24,892 nucleotides of DNA from Coxiellaceae bacterium UBA1530 (GTDB lineage Bacteria > Pseudomonadota > Gammaproteobacteria > Coxiellales > Coxiellaceae), in assembly GCA_002323325.1 (NCBI GenBank), contig DCQA01000055.1:1902-26793 (forward strand), given 5' to 3'. Numbering within the stretch: the first letter of the stretch is position 1; each line of letters starts with the position of its first letter. This document shows positions 1 through 7,524 of this stretch, piece after piece. Both the position numbers and the translations under genes were made by a program. The notes below the pieces were generated by a model. It saw nothing but the letters and a program-made list of their open reading frames with translations. It made no database searches and was not told the DNA's origin.

Positions 1-905
1 CTGCTCAAATGGATGGTGCTATTTTGGTAGTATCGGCAGCTGATGGTCCTATGCCTCAAACACGTGAGCACATTGTATTGGCACGTCAGGTAGGTGTACC
101 ACATATCGTTGTTTTCCTAAACAAAGCGGATATGGTTGATGACGCTGAGTTATTAGAATTGGTTGAAATGGAAGTTCGTGATTTGTTAAGTAGTTATGAT
201 TTTCCTGGTGATGATACGCCTATTGTTGTTGGTTCTGCTTTGAAAGCACTCGAGGGTGATTCCAGTGAAATTGGTGTTCCAGCGGTGATTAAATTGATTG
301 AAACGATGGATAGCTATTTCCCCACACCAGAGCGTGATATTGATAAGCCATTTTTGTTACCGATTGAAGATGTATTCTCTATTTCAGGTCGTGGAACAGT
401 GGTAACTGGTCGTGTAGAGCGCGGTATCATTAAAGTAGGTGAAGAGATCGAAATCGTTGGTATTAAGGAAACGGCTAAAACGACGTGTACCGGTGTTGAG
501 ATGTTCCGTAAGTTGTTGGACGAGGGTCGTGCGGGCGATAACGTTGGTGTTCTTTTGCGTGGAACGAAGCGTGAAGAAGTGGAGCGTGGTCAGGTGTTAG
601 CACATGTAGGTTCGATTAAACCTCATACGAAGTTTGAAGCAGAAATCTACGTGTTATCTAAAGAAGAAGGCGGTCGTCATACTCCATTCTTTAAAGGTTA
701 TCGTCCACAATTCTACTTCAGAACGACAGATATTACTGGTGCAGTATTTTTGCCAGAGGGTGTTGAAATGGTTATGCCCGGAGACAACGTGAAGGTGACG
801 GTTGAGATGATCGCACCAGTAGCGATGGATGAAGGTTTGCGCTTCGCGGTACGCGAAGGGGGCCGTACTGTAGGTGCGGGTGTTGTTGCTAAAATTATCG
901 AGTAA
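1..905 (+). CDS. tuf: Elongation factor Tu, 3' part (5' end outside window)
   Basis: EF-Tu is the GTPase that carries aminoacyl-tRNA to the ribosomal A site. The reading frame is open from base 3 (Ala-Gln-Met-Asp) to a TAA at 903-905, giving about 300 residues. The usual length is 394, so roughly 95 N-terminal residues, including the P-loop and switch I, lie upstream of the window. The G4 motif is present as Asn-Lys-Ala-Asp (many bacteria have Asn-Lys-Cys-Asp) and the G5 motif as Ser-Ala-Leu-Lys. Domains 2 and 3 follow and end in the conserved VGAGVVAKIIE. The gene ends 6 bases before rpsJ, so this is the tuf copy that joins the str operon to the S10 operon. No truncation or frameshift is seen. 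Confidence 0.98.
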   Translation, partial: AQMDGAILVVSAADGPMPQTREHIVLARQVGVPHIVVFLNKADMVDDAELLELVEMEVRDLLSSYDFPGDDTPIVVGSALKALEGDSSEIGVPAVIKLIETMDSYFPTPERDIDKPFLLPIEDVFSISGRGTVVTGRVERGIIKVGEEIEIVGIKETAKTTCTGVEMFRKLLDEGRAGDNVGVLLRGTKREEVERGQVLAHVGSIKPHTKFEAEIYVLSKEEGGRHTPFFKGYRPQFYFRTTDITGAVFLPEGVEMVMPGDNVKVTVEMIAPVAMDEGLRFAVREGGRTVGAGVVAKIIE

Positions 906-911
906 TTAACT

Positions 912-1235
912 ATGGCTGTTGTAAAAAAAGATCAAAGAATACGTATCAGATTAAAAGGTTTCGATCATAATTTGATTGATAAATCTACGCGAGAGATCGT
1001 TGACACTGCAAAAAGAACGGGTGCATTGATTAAGGGCCCAATTTTGCTGCCAACTAAAATTGAACGCTTCACTGTATTGATTTCACCTCACGTCAATAAA
1101 GACGCACGAGATCAGTATGAATTGCGTACACACAAACGCATGGTTGATATTCATCAGCCCACGGATAAAACCGTCGATGCTTTGATGAAATTAGATCTTG
1201 CTGCCGGTGTGGATGTGCAGATTAGTGTTGAATAG
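912..1235 (+). CDS. rpsJ: 30S ribosomal protein S10 (NusE)
   Basis: S10 is a 30S head protein and, as NusE, partners NusB in transcription antitermination. The product has 107 residues (E. coli 103), with the family core IRIRLKGFDHNLID near the N-terminus and the loop region around RTHKRMVDIHQPT. The start is the ATG at 912, whose family-typical N-terminus supports it. No good Shine-Dalgarno sequence is seen in the 6 bases after the tuf stop, so reinitiation or coupling from tuf is likely. It is the first gene of the S10 group here, but there is no room for the long mRNA leader through which L4 controls the operon in E. coli. Confidence 0.98.
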   Translation: MAVVKKDQRIRIRLKGFDHNLIDKSTREIVDTAKRTGALIKGPILLPTKIERFTVLISPHVNKDARDQYELRTHKRMVDIHQPTDKTVDALMKLDLAAGVDVQISVE

Positions 1236-1264
1236 TAAAGGCTAGAAAATAGTCGGAGAGAAAA

Positions 1265-1912
1265 ATGTCATTGGGTTTAGTAGGAAAAAAATGTGGTATG
1301 ACTCGCGTCTTTACTGACGACGGTAGCTCGCTTGCAGTTACTGTCGTACAAGTTGAGCCAAATAGCATCACGCAAATAAAAACAGAAAAGACTGATGGTT
1401 ACGCCGCAGTACAAATTGCTGTAGGCGAAAAAAAGCAAAGTCGAGTCAATAAATCAGTTGCAGGGCATTTTGCAAAGGCAAACGTTTCTGCCTGTAGCCA
1501 CATAAAAGAGTTTCGTTGTACAGACGAAGAAATGTCGCAATTAGCTGTTGGTGATATATCATCATTGGCGATGTTTAAAGTAGGTCAGTCTGTCGATGTC
1601 TCTGGTGTTACTCGTGGTAAGGGTTTCGCTGGTGGCGTGAAACGACATAATTTTAGTATGCAAGATGCTACTCACGGTAATTCCTTGTCACACAGAGCCA
1701 TAGGTTCCACGGGCCAGTGCCAAACACCTGGTCGCGTCTTTAAAGGTAAAAAAATGCCTGGGCAAATGGGTAATGTTAAGCGCACAGCGGTTAATCTCAA
1801 AGTAATTAGAGTTGACGAAGAGAAAAATATTTTGTTACTTCATGGTGCGGTCCCTGGTTCTCCAGATGGTTACGTTGTTATTACACGTTCAAATAAGTGT
1901 AAAGGAGAATAA
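1265..1912 (+). CDS. rplC: 50S ribosomal protein L3
   Basis: L3 is an early assembly protein of the large subunit whose central loop reaches towards the peptidyl-transferase centre. It has 215 residues (E. coli 209). The N-terminus GLVGKKCGMTRVFTDDG and the loop region from KGFAGGVKRHNF through THGNSLSHRAIGSTGQ to KMPGQMG are clearly those of L3. The glutamine methylated by PrmB in E. coli lies in the segment Gln-Cys-Gln-Thr-Pro-Gly (E. coli has Gln-Asn-Gln) and is retained. The start ATG is preceded by GGAG at 1255-1258. The stop falls 2 bases before rplD. Confidence 0.98.
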   Translation: MSLGLVGKKCGMTRVFTDDGSSLAVTVVQVEPNSITQIKTEKTDGYAAVQIAVGEKKQSRVNKSVAGHFAKANVSACSHIKEFRCTDEEMSQLAVGDISSLAMFKVGQSVDVSGVTRGKGFAGGVKRHNFSMQDATHGNSLSHRAIGSTGQCQTPGRVFKGKKMPGQMGNVKRTAVNLKVIRVDEEKNILLLHGAVPGSPDGYVVITRSNKCKGE

Positions 1913-1914
1913 TT

Positions 1915-2526
1915 ATGGAGCTACAAGTTATTGGTAAGAATCCATCGCAATTTAATGCTTCTGAAGAGTTATTTTCAACTGAATTTAACGAATCTCTGAT
2001 ACATCAGGCCTTGGTTGTTTATCAGTCTAATGCAAGACAGGGGACAAAAGCACAAAAAAATCGCAGTGCAGTCAGTGGCGGCGGTGCAAAACCATGGAAA
2101 CAAAAAGGTTCTGGTCGAGCTCGAGCTGGTACCTCTCGTAGTCCGATTTGGAGATCGGGTGGTGTCACATTTGCAGCTACTCCTAAGCAGTATAATCAAA
2201 AAATCAACAAAAAAATGTATCGTAAAGCAATGGCATCTATCATTGCAGAGCTTCAAAGATTGGATCGTCTTAAATTGATTGATACTTTTGATATACAAGT
2301 TCCAAAAACTCAGGACTTAAAGAAAGTTTTATCTGAGCATAGTCTTAGCAATGTTCTCATCATTACCGAAGAGTTCGATTCTTCTATTTTCTTGAGCGCG
2401 AGAAATATTCCTAATGTGAGCGTAATTACTGTTTCAGAGGTGAACCCATTAGAGCTGATTGCTCATGATGATGTTTTGTTTACTACTGCAGCACTTAAAT
2501 TGTTGGAAGAGAGGTTGTCACAATGA
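1915..2526 (+). CDS. rplD: 50S ribosomal protein L4
   Basis: L4 binds 23S rRNA domain I and lines the peptide exit tunnel through an extended loop. It has 203 residues (E. coli 201). The loop is seen as GGGAKPWKQKGSGRARAGTS followed by RSPIWRSGGVTF, which is the family hallmark. In E. coli L4 also represses its own operon by acting on the S10 leader; here tuf lies directly upstream of rpsJ, so that control cannot work in the same way. An AAAGGAGAA stretch (1901-1909) at the end of rplC supplies the ribosome binding site. The 3' end overlaps the rplW start by 4 bases. Confidence 0.98.
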   Translation: MELQVIGKNPSQFNASEELFSTEFNESLIHQALVVYQSNARQGTKAQKNRSAVSGGGAKPWKQKGSGRARAGTSRSPIWRSGGVTFAATPKQYNQKINKKMYRKAMASIIAELQRLDRLKLIDTFDIQVPKTQDLKKVLSEHSLSNVLIITEEFDSSIFLSARNIPNVSVITVSEVNPLELIAHDDVLFTTAALKLLEERLSQ

Positions 2527-2822
2527 GTGAGTTATCAGTATATCAAGTTTTAGTCGCGCCTCACGTTACAGAAAAGGCATCCATGTCTTCAGGTGATGCT
2601 CGTCAGTATGTATTCAAAGTTGCAAAAGAGTCTACAAAGTCAGTTATCAAGCAATCTGTTGAAAGCCTATTTAAAGTTAAAGTACGTTCAGTGAGAACTT
2701 CAAATATGAAAGCAGAAGCGGTACGTTTCCGTCAAACAAAAGGTAGTCGTAAGGCCTGGAAAAAAGCCTACGTTACACTCGAGGTTGGTCAAGAAATTGA
2801 TGTTGCTGCAGTGAAGTCGTAA
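2523..2822 (+). CDS. rplW: 50S ribosomal protein L23
   Basis: L23 sits at the exit of the peptide tunnel and docks trigger factor and SRP. It has 99 residues (E. coli 100). The family pattern is visible in VLVAPHVTEKAS near the N-terminus, the V-F-K-V-K-V-R-S-V-R strand, and the basic KGSRKAWKKAYVTLEVGQ towards the end. The start codon overlaps the rplD stop (ATGA), so the two are probably translationally coupled. The stop is followed 11 bases later by rplB. Confidence 0.97.
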   Translation: MSELSVYQVLVAPHVTEKASMSSGDARQYVFKVAKESTKSVIKQSVESLFKVKVRSVRTSNMKAEAVRFRQTKGSRKAWKKAYVTLEVGQEIDVAAVKS

Positions 2823-2833
2823 GGAGATTTATA

Positions 2834-3661
2834 ATGCCATTAATGAAAACTAAACCAACGTCCCCAGCTAGGCGATTTGTAGTAAAAGTCGTAAACCCAG
2901 ATTTACACAAGGGTAAGCCATACGCTCCACTCGTTACCTCCAAAAAGCGTTGTAGTGGCCGAAACAATGCCGGTCATATTACTGTTCGTCATCGTGGTGG
3001 TGGTCATAAACGCCATTATCGTCTTGTCGACTTCAAAAGAAATAAAGATGATATGACTGCTCGGGTTGAACGCTTAGAGTACGACCCAAATCGAAGTGCT
3101 TTTATTGCATTATTACTCTATTCTGATGGTGAGCGTCGTTACATTATCGCTCCCAAAGGTATTTCTACCGGTGATAACATTACATCAGGTAAGTCTGCAC
3201 CAATCAGTCCAGGTAATTGTTTGCCATTGGAGAATATACCTGTAGGTACCACTGTTCATTGTGTTGAGCTCAAGCCTGGTAAAGGTGCTCAGATGATTAG
3301 AAGTGCCGGTACATCCGCTCAATTAGTCGCTCGTGAAGGAAAATATGCAATTCTTCGATTGAGGTCTGGTGAAATGCGTAAAGTCCTAGTACACTGTCGA
3401 GCCTGTGTCGGAGAGGTGTCTAATTCAGAGCATAGCTTGCGTTCACTAGGGAAAGCTGGTGCTACTCGTTGGAGAGGAAAGCGCCCAACAGTTCGTGGTG
3501 TAGCCATGAACCCTGTCGATCACCCGCATGGTGGTGGTGAGGGTAGGACATCGGGTGGGCGTCACCCTGTATCACCTACTGGTTTGCCAACTAAAGGTAA
3601 GAAAACACGTAAGAACAAGTTTACGAATAAAATGATTGTTCGTGATCGTAGAAAGAAATAA
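2834..3661 (+). CDS. rplB: 50S ribosomal protein L2
   Basis: L2 is a primary 23S rRNA binder needed for subunit joining and for an active peptidyl-transferase centre. It has 275 residues (E. coli 273). The RNA-binding core includes GRNNAGHITVRHRGGGHKR. The C-terminal signature NPVDHPHGGGEGR holds the essential histidine, residue 230 here, corresponding to His229 of E. coli. The protein ends in a basic tail with KGKKTRKNKFTNK. AAGGAG at 2821-2826 overlaps the rplW stop and is well spaced from the ATG. Confidence 0.99.
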   Translation: MPLMKTKPTSPARRFVVKVVNPDLHKGKPYAPLVTSKKRCSGRNNAGHITVRHRGGGHKRHYRLVDFKRNKDDMTARVERLEYDPNRSAFIALLLYSDGERRYIIAPKGISTGDNITSGKSAPISPGNCLPLENIPVGTTVHCVELKPGKGAQMIRSAGTSAQLVAREGKYAILRLRSGEMRKVLVHCRACVGEVSNSEHSLRSLGKAGATRWRGKRPTVRGVAMNPVDHPHGGGEGRTSGGRHPVSPTGLPTKGKKTRKNKFTNKMIVRDRRKK

Positions 3662-3677
3662 GAGGGGTTGATTAATC

Positions 3678-3965
3678 GTGTCATCAAGATCAATTAAAAA
3701 AGGACCATTTGTAGATCATCATCTGCAAAAGAAAGTAGAAACAGCCCTGTCTGAAGGCTCTAAGAAGATTATTAAGACCTGGTCAAGACGTTCCATGGTA
3801 ACACCAGAAATGGTGGGTCTAACGATAGCCGTCCATAATGGTAGAGATCATGTGCCAGTTTATATCTCAGAGAACATGGTTGGTAATAAGCTAGGTGATT
3901 TTGCCTTAACTCGTACTTATCGTGGTCATGCTGCAGATAAAAAAGCCAAGAAGGGAGGTAAGTGA
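3678..3965 (+). CDS. rpsS: 30S ribosomal protein S19 (GTG start)
   Basis: S19 forms a head complex with S13 and contacts the A-site tRNA region. It has 95 residues (E. coli 92). The family blocks SIKKGPFVDHHLQKKVE, TWSRRSMVTPEMVGLTIAVH and the C-terminal TRTYRGHAADKKAKKGGK are all present. The start is GTG: no ATG is available before the conserved Lys-Lys-Gly-Pro-Phe block, and a purine-rich AGAGGGG at 3661-3667 precedes it by 10 bases. The stop overlaps the proposed rplV ATG by one base. Confidence 0.97.
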   Translation: MSSRSIKKGPFVDHHLQKKVETALSEGSKKIIKTWSRRSMVTPEMVGLTIAVHNGRDHVPVYISENMVGNKLGDFALTRTYRGHAADKKAKKGGK

Positions 3966-4300
3966 TGGATGCTTTAGCTACTCATAAATACGCGCATATC
4001 TCTGCACAAAAGGTTCGCTTAGTCATAGATCAAATCAGAGGATTAGATGTGGATCAGGCATCCACTTTACTGAGATTTAGTCCTAAAAAAGCCGCTGCGA
4101 TTGTTAAGAAAGTTTTGGATTCTGCTATTGCCAATGCAGAGCATAACGAAGGCGCCGATGTTGACGACCTGCGTGTAGTAAAAGCTTATGCAGATGTTGG
4201 TCCGACCATGAAGCGTTTTAGAGCCCGTGCAAGAGGACGTGGTGATAGAATTCTTAAGCGCTCGTGTCATGTAACTGTCGTGGTTGGCGATACTAAATAG
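3965..4300 (+). CDS. rplV: 50S ribosomal protein L22
   Basis: L22 spans all 23S rRNA domains and contributes a hairpin to the exit tunnel next to L4. With the ATG at 3965 the protein has 111 residues and aligns residue for residue with E. coli L22 at the N-terminus (Met-Asp-Ala-Leu-Ala-Thr-His). A GTG at 3962 would add one methionine. I prefer the ATG because GGGAGG at 3953-3958 lies six bases upstream and the stop/start overlap TGATG is typical. Core motifs are SAQKVRL, AIANAEHNEGAD and the tunnel hairpin RFRARARGRGDRILKR. Confidence 0.97.
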   Translation: MDALATHKYAHISAQKVRLVIDQIRGLDVDQASTLLRFSPKKAAAIVKKVLDSAIANAEHNEGADVDDLRVVKAYADVGPTMKRFRARARGRGDRILKRSCHVTVVVGDTK

Positions 4301-4317
4301 TTGTTGGAGAAAAACAA

Positions 4318-5022
4318 ATGGGTCAAAAAGTCAATCCTAATGGAATTCGATTAGGGATCAATAAAGATTGGACGTCAAAGTGGTTCGCAAAATCGAAAGA
4401 CTTTGCTAGTTACTTAAATGCGGATCTCAAAATACGCAAGTATCTTCGTCAAAAATTAAAAGGTGCCTCTATTAGCAAGATTAAAATAGAGCGCCCAGCT
4501 AGAAATGCCAAGGTAGCTATTTACTCGGCTCGACCGGGTGTCATCATTGGTAAGAAGGGTGGTGATGTTGAGGTCCTTCGCTCGAAGTTACAAAAGATGA
4601 TTGATGTACCTGTGCATCTTACTATTGAGGAAATAAGAAAGCCTGAGCTAGATGCACACCTAGTGGCCGCTAATATTGCTCAGCAACTAGAGCGTCGAGT
4701 GATGTTTCGTCGCGCAATGAAAAGAGCTGTGCAGACTACAATGCGTCAAGGTGCACTCGGTATTAAGATTAGCTGTGGTGGACGTTTAGGCGGAGCTGAG
4801 ATAGCAAGAAGTGAGTGGGTAAAAGAAGGGCGTGTCCCTCTTCACACTTTTAGAGCTGATATCGACTATGGCGTCGCTCGTGCTAAGACTACATATGGCA
4901 TCATCGGTGTCAAAGTCTGGATCTTTAAAGGTGAAGTGCAACCAAAAAAAGAGAAACAAGACACAATACAACTTGCTGCGACTTCTGAAGAGGCTGCTGC
5001 TGGGGAAGAAGAGGATAAGTAA
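4318..5022 (+). CDS. rpsC: 30S ribosomal protein S3
   Basis: S3 lies at the mRNA entry tunnel and takes part in the ribosome's mRNA helicase activity. It has 234 residues (E. coli 233). The N-terminus MGQKVNPNGIRLGI is diagnostic. A type II KH domain carries the GxxG loop as Gly78-Lys-Lys-Gly81, and the C-terminal domain includes KISCGGRLGGAEIARSEW. The last 15 residues are an acidic, alanine/glutamate-rich tail. GGAG at 4306-4309 precedes the ATG. The stop is directly followed by the rplP ATG with no intervening base. Confidence 0.99.
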   Translation: MGQKVNPNGIRLGINKDWTSKWFAKSKDFASYLNADLKIRKYLRQKLKGASISKIKIERPARNAKVAIYSARPGVIIGKKGGDVEVLRSKLQKMIDVPVHLTIEEIRKPELDAHLVAANIAQQLERRVMFRRAMKRAVQTTMRQGALGIKISCGGRLGGAEIARSEWVKEGRVPLHTFRADIDYGVARAKTTYGIIGVKVWIFKGEVQPKKEKQDTIQLAATSEEAAAGEEEDK

Positions 5023-5439
5023 ATGCGTCAACCAAAACGTAGAAAGTTTCGTAAAGATTTCAAAGGTCGCAATCGTGGTTTTGCCAAGAGGGGAACAAAT
5101 GTAAGCTTTGGTGAATTTGGTTTGAAAACCATCGAAAGTGGTCGTATTACAGCTAGGCAGATAGAAGCAACGCGTCGAGCTATCACCCGTCACATTAAGC
5201 GTGGCGGTAAAGTTGTTATTCGTATCTTTCCAGATAAACCGATTACTAAAAAACCTCTTGAGGTTCGTCAGGGTAAAGGTAAAGGTAACGTAGAGTACTG
5301 GGTTGCTTTAGTTCAACCTGGAAGAGTTATGTTTGAAATTAGTGGTGTTAGTGAGGAACTCGCAAGAGAAGCCTTTTCAAGAGGTGCTTCTAAACTTCCT
5401 GTAAAAACTGTTTTTGTTAAGAGAGAAATAGAGCTATGA
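5023..5439 (+). CDS. rplP: 50S ribosomal protein L16
   Basis: L16 organises the A-site side of the large subunit and helps position the tRNA acceptor arm. It has 138 residues (E. coli 136). Visible blocks are QPKRRKFRKDFKGRNRGFA, GRITARQIEATRRA, IRIFPDKPITKKPLEVRQGK and GKGNVEYWVALVQPG. The arginine hydroxylated in E. coli (Arg81) is conserved as Arg82. The gene begins immediately after the rpsC stop and overlaps rpmC by four bases, so it sits in a coupled run. Confidence 0.98.
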   Translation: MRQPKRRKFRKDFKGRNRGFAKRGTNVSFGEFGLKTIESGRITARQIEATRRAITRHIKRGGKVVIRIFPDKPITKKPLEVRQGKGKGNVEYWVALVQPGRVMFEISGVSEELAREAFSRGASKLPVKTVFVKREIEL

Positions 5440-5621
5440 GTCTTAAAGATCTAAAATCACTGTCCGCAGAGGAGTTATTGGTACAGAAAGATAAACTACT
5501 TGGCCTTCAATTTGGTTTGAGAATGCAAAAAGGTATGGGTGAGACTATAAAGCCCCACTTATTCAAGCAATACCGTCGTGATATTGCGCGTATTGAAACT
5601 TTACTAAACGAGAATAAATAA
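5436..5621 (+). CDS. rpmC: 50S ribosomal protein L29
   Basis: L29 is a small two-helix protein near the tunnel exit, beside L23. It has 61 residues (E. coli 63). The pattern runs from LKDLKSLSAEELLVQKDKL through a helix containing LQFGLRMQKGMGE to the terminal YRRDIARIETLLNE, matching the family throughout. The start overlaps the rplP stop (ATGA) and the stop overlaps the rpsQ start (TAATG), indicating coupling on both sides. Confidence 0.96.
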   Translation: MSLKDLKSLSAEELLVQKDKLLGLQFGLRMQKGMGETIKPHLFKQYRRDIARIETLLNENK

Positions 5622-5887
5622 TGACGACAGAAACAAATTCAATGGCAAGAGTTTTATCCGGCAATGTGGTTAGTAACAAGATGCAAGATACTATTGTGGT
5701 AATGATTGAGCGCCGTGTTAAGCACCCTAAATATAGGAAGTTTATCAAACGTTCAACTAAAGTTCATGCTCATGATCAGGGTAATACAGCGGCTATAGGT
5801 GATCTTGTTGATGTTCAGGAATGTGCCCCTTTATCTAAAACAAAAAGCTGGAAATTAATAAATATTCGTAAGAAATCTGATAGCTAA
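5621..5887 (+). CDS. rpsQ: 30S ribosomal protein S17
   Basis: S17 is a primary 16S rRNA binder with an OB fold. It has 88 residues from the ATG that overlaps the rpmC stop (E. coli 84). A second ATG at 5642 would give 81 residues, but the overlap start is favoured by the operon pattern. Diagnostic segments are GNVVSNKMQDTIVV, VKHPKYRKFIKRSTK, HAHDQGN and LSKTKSWKLINI. It is the last gene of the S10 group; the 33 bases that follow contain the rplN ribosome binding site and no clear terminator. Confidence 0.97.
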   Translation: MTTETNSMARVLSGNVVSNKMQDTIVVMIERRVKHPKYRKFIKRSTKVHAHDQGNTAAIGDLVDVQECAPLSKTKSWKLINIRKKSDS

Positions 5888-5920
5888 TATCTATTTCTGG
5901 AATTATATTGGAGAAAAAAC

Positions 5921-6289
5921 ATGATTCAGATGCAATCTGTCTTAGATGTCGCTGATAACAGTGGTGCTAAGCGTGTTATGTGTATAAAAGTATTGGGTGG
6001 TTCTAAGAGACGCTATGCCAACATAGGCGATGTAATCAAGGTGAGTATCAAAGAAGCCATGCCTCGCTCTAAAGTTAAAAAGGGTGATGTCATGAAAGCC
6101 GTTGTTGTTAGGACTCGAAAGGGAGTAAGGCGCAATGATGGCTCTCTAATAAGGTTTGATGGTAATTCAGTGGTTTTGTTGAACAACACTGACCAACCTA
6201 TCGGGACTCGCATATTTGGTCCTGTTACAAGAGAGTTAAGGTCGAAAAACTTTATGAAAATAGTTTCTTTGGCTTTGGAAGTTTTATAA
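5921..6289 (+). CDS. rplN: 50S ribosomal protein L14
   Basis: L14 lies at the subunit interface, forming bridges to 16S rRNA and contacting L19; it is also the docking site of the silencing factor RsfS. It has 122 residues (E. coli 123) and is among the most conserved proteins here: VADNSGAKRVMCIKVLGGS, KVKKGDVMKAVVVRT and the C-terminal GTRIFGPVTRELR are unmistakable. GGAG at 5910-5913 precedes the ATG. It opens the spc gene order; I do not see a convincing separate promoter in the short gap after rpsQ, so read-through from S10 is likely. Confidence 0.98.
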   Translation: MIQMQSVLDVADNSGAKRVMCIKVLGGSKRRYANIGDVIKVSIKEAMPRSKVKKGDVMKAVVVRTRKGVRRNDGSLIRFDGNSVVLLNNTDQPIGTRIFGPVTRELRSKNFMKIVSLALEVL

Positions 6290-6314
6290 ATATTAAATTA
6301 TTGGAAGTTTAGTC

Positions 6315-6635
6315 ATGGCAATGAGAAAAATTAGACAAAATGACATGGTTATGGTCATCGCTGGCAAAGACAAGGGTCGTACTGGTACTGTGACTAAGAT
6401 TGTTGGAGAGCGAGCCTATGTTGACGGTGTGAACATGGTTAAGAAGCATCAAAAGCCAAATCCTCAAGCAAACGTACAGGGTGGGATTATAGAAAAAGAA
6501 GCCCCTATCCAGCTTTCTAATATCGCTATTCTTAACCCAGAAACGAAAAAAGCTGACAGAGTTGGTATTAAAATTCTAAATGACGGTTCAAAAGTTAGAT
6601 TTTATAAATCAACAAAAGAAATAATTGACGTTTAA
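6315..6635 (+). CDS. rplX: 50S ribosomal protein L24
   Basis: L24 is one of the two assembly initiators of the large subunit. It has 106 residues (E. coli 104). The N-terminal KOW motif is seen in the segment VMVIAGKDKGRTGTVTKI, followed by the family block VNMVKKHQKPNPQANVQGGI, then EKEAPIQLSNIAI. The start at 6315 reads Met-Ala-Met-Arg; a second ATG two codons later is possible, but the first is nearer to family length. TTGGAAG at 6301-6307 is a modest ribosome binding site. Confidence 0.97.
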   Translation: MAMRKIRQNDMVMVIAGKDKGRTGTVTKIVGERAYVDGVNMVKKHQKPNPQANVQGGIIEKEAPIQLSNIAILNPETKKADRVGIKILNDGSKVRFYKSTKEIIDV

Positions 6636-6646
6636 AGGTAAAAACA

Positions 6647-7189
6647 ATGACTGCTCTAAAGAAACAATATCAGGAAACAATAATCTCTCAAATGACTGAG
6701 AAGTTTAATTACAAAAGCGTAATGCAAGTACCGAAGATTGAAAAAATAACCCTTAATATGGGTGTTGGTGAATCTGTTGGTGATAAAAAAATCATTTCTA
6801 AAGCTGTATCTGACATGGAAACTATTGCGGGTCAAAAGCCCCTTGTTACCAAAGCCAGAAAGTCTATCGCTGGTTTCAAGATTAGAGAAGAATGGCCAAT
6901 TGGCTGTAAGGTCACCTTGCGTGGAGTAAGAATGTATGAGTTCTTGGAAAGGCTCATTGTCATAGCTATACCTCGCATTAGAGACTTTCGTGGTTTAAAC
7001 CCGAAATCGTTCGATGGTCGAGGAAATTACAGTCTCGGTATAAAGGAACAGATTGTTTTTCCTGAGATTGATTACGATAAAATTGACAAAATTCGTGGGA
7101 TGGATATTACGATCACGACTAGTGCAAAAACTAATGATGAAGCAAAGGAGTTATTGAAATTCTTTGGCTTTCCTTTAAAAGATAAATAG
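6647..7189 (+). CDS. rplE: 50S ribosomal protein L5
   Basis: L5 holds 5S rRNA in the central protuberance and contacts the P-site tRNA and S13. It has 180 residues (E. coli 179). Matching segments are VPKIEKITLNMGVGE near residue 30, the block GQKPLVTKARKSIAGFKIRE, the RIRDFRGLNPKSFDGRGNYS loop, and the C-terminal EAKELLKFFGFPL. AAAGG at 6634-6638, spanning the rplX stop, serves as the ribosome binding site. No unusual feature is seen. Confidence 0.98.
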   Translation: MTALKKQYQETIISQMTEKFNYKSVMQVPKIEKITLNMGVGESVGDKKIISKAVSDMETIAGQKPLVTKARKSIAGFKIREEWPIGCKVTLRGVRMYEFLERLIVIAIPRIRDFRGLNPKSFDGRGNYSLGIKEQIVFPEIDYDKIDKIRGMDITITTSAKTNDEAKELLKFFGFPLKDK

Positions 7190-7201
7190 TAAAGGTGATT
7201 T

Positions 7202-7498
7202 ATGGCTAAGAAAAGTGCTATTGATAAAGAATTAAAAAAAGAACGTCTAGTAAAGATTAACTTCAAGCGTCGTGAAGAGTTACGTGAAGTTGCAAAAAAC
7301 GGCAGTTTCGATGAGCAGCAACAAGCTCAAAAAAAATTGCAATTAACTCGTACAAAGAGTTATACACGTTTGCGTGCTCGCTGTAACTCGTGTGGTCGTC
7401 CACGTGGTACCTATCAAAAGTTTGGCCTGTGTCGGATTTGCCTTCGTGAAGCTGTTATGCGTGGCGATGTCCCTGGTGTCCGTAAAGCCAGTTGGTAA
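7202..7498 (+). CDS. rpsN: 30S ribosomal protein S14, long form with four-cysteine zinc motif
   Basis: S14 is a late-assembling 30S head protein. The length (98 residues) and the N-terminal helical half match the long form (E. coli 101). The C-terminal half reads RCNSCGRPRGTYQKFGLCRI, ending with Cys at residue 80, so Cys61, Cys64, Cys77 and Cys80 make a CX2C-X12-CX2C zinc ribbon. E. coli and most long-form S14 proteins keep only the first cysteine; the complete motif is usual in the short (about 61 residue) zinc type. The ending PGVRKASW is standard. The gene is intact, with AAAGG at 7190-7194 upstream, and sits in its normal place between rplE and rpsH. Zinc binding is inferred from the motif. 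Confidence 0.96.
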   Translation: MAKKSAIDKELKKERLVKINFKRREELREVAKNGSFDEQQQAQKKLQLTRTKSYTRLRARCNSCGRPRGTYQKFGLCRICLREAVMRGDVPGVRKASW

Positions 7499-7524
7499 TT
7501 TGATTAAAGAGTGAGATTATTTAT

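Noticed and set aside
1975..2298. 107-codon open frame on the minus strand inside rplD
   Set aside because: It is a shadow of the conserved L4 frame, has no ribosome binding site and a cysteine/serine-rich low-quality translation.
4786..5193. 135-codon minus-strand open frame across rpsC and rplP
   Set aside because: It lies antisense to two highly conserved ribosomal genes and shows no protein-like pattern.
5888..5920. Separate spc promoter before rplN
   Set aside because: The short gap holds a ribosome binding site but no pair of hexamers with acceptable spacing.
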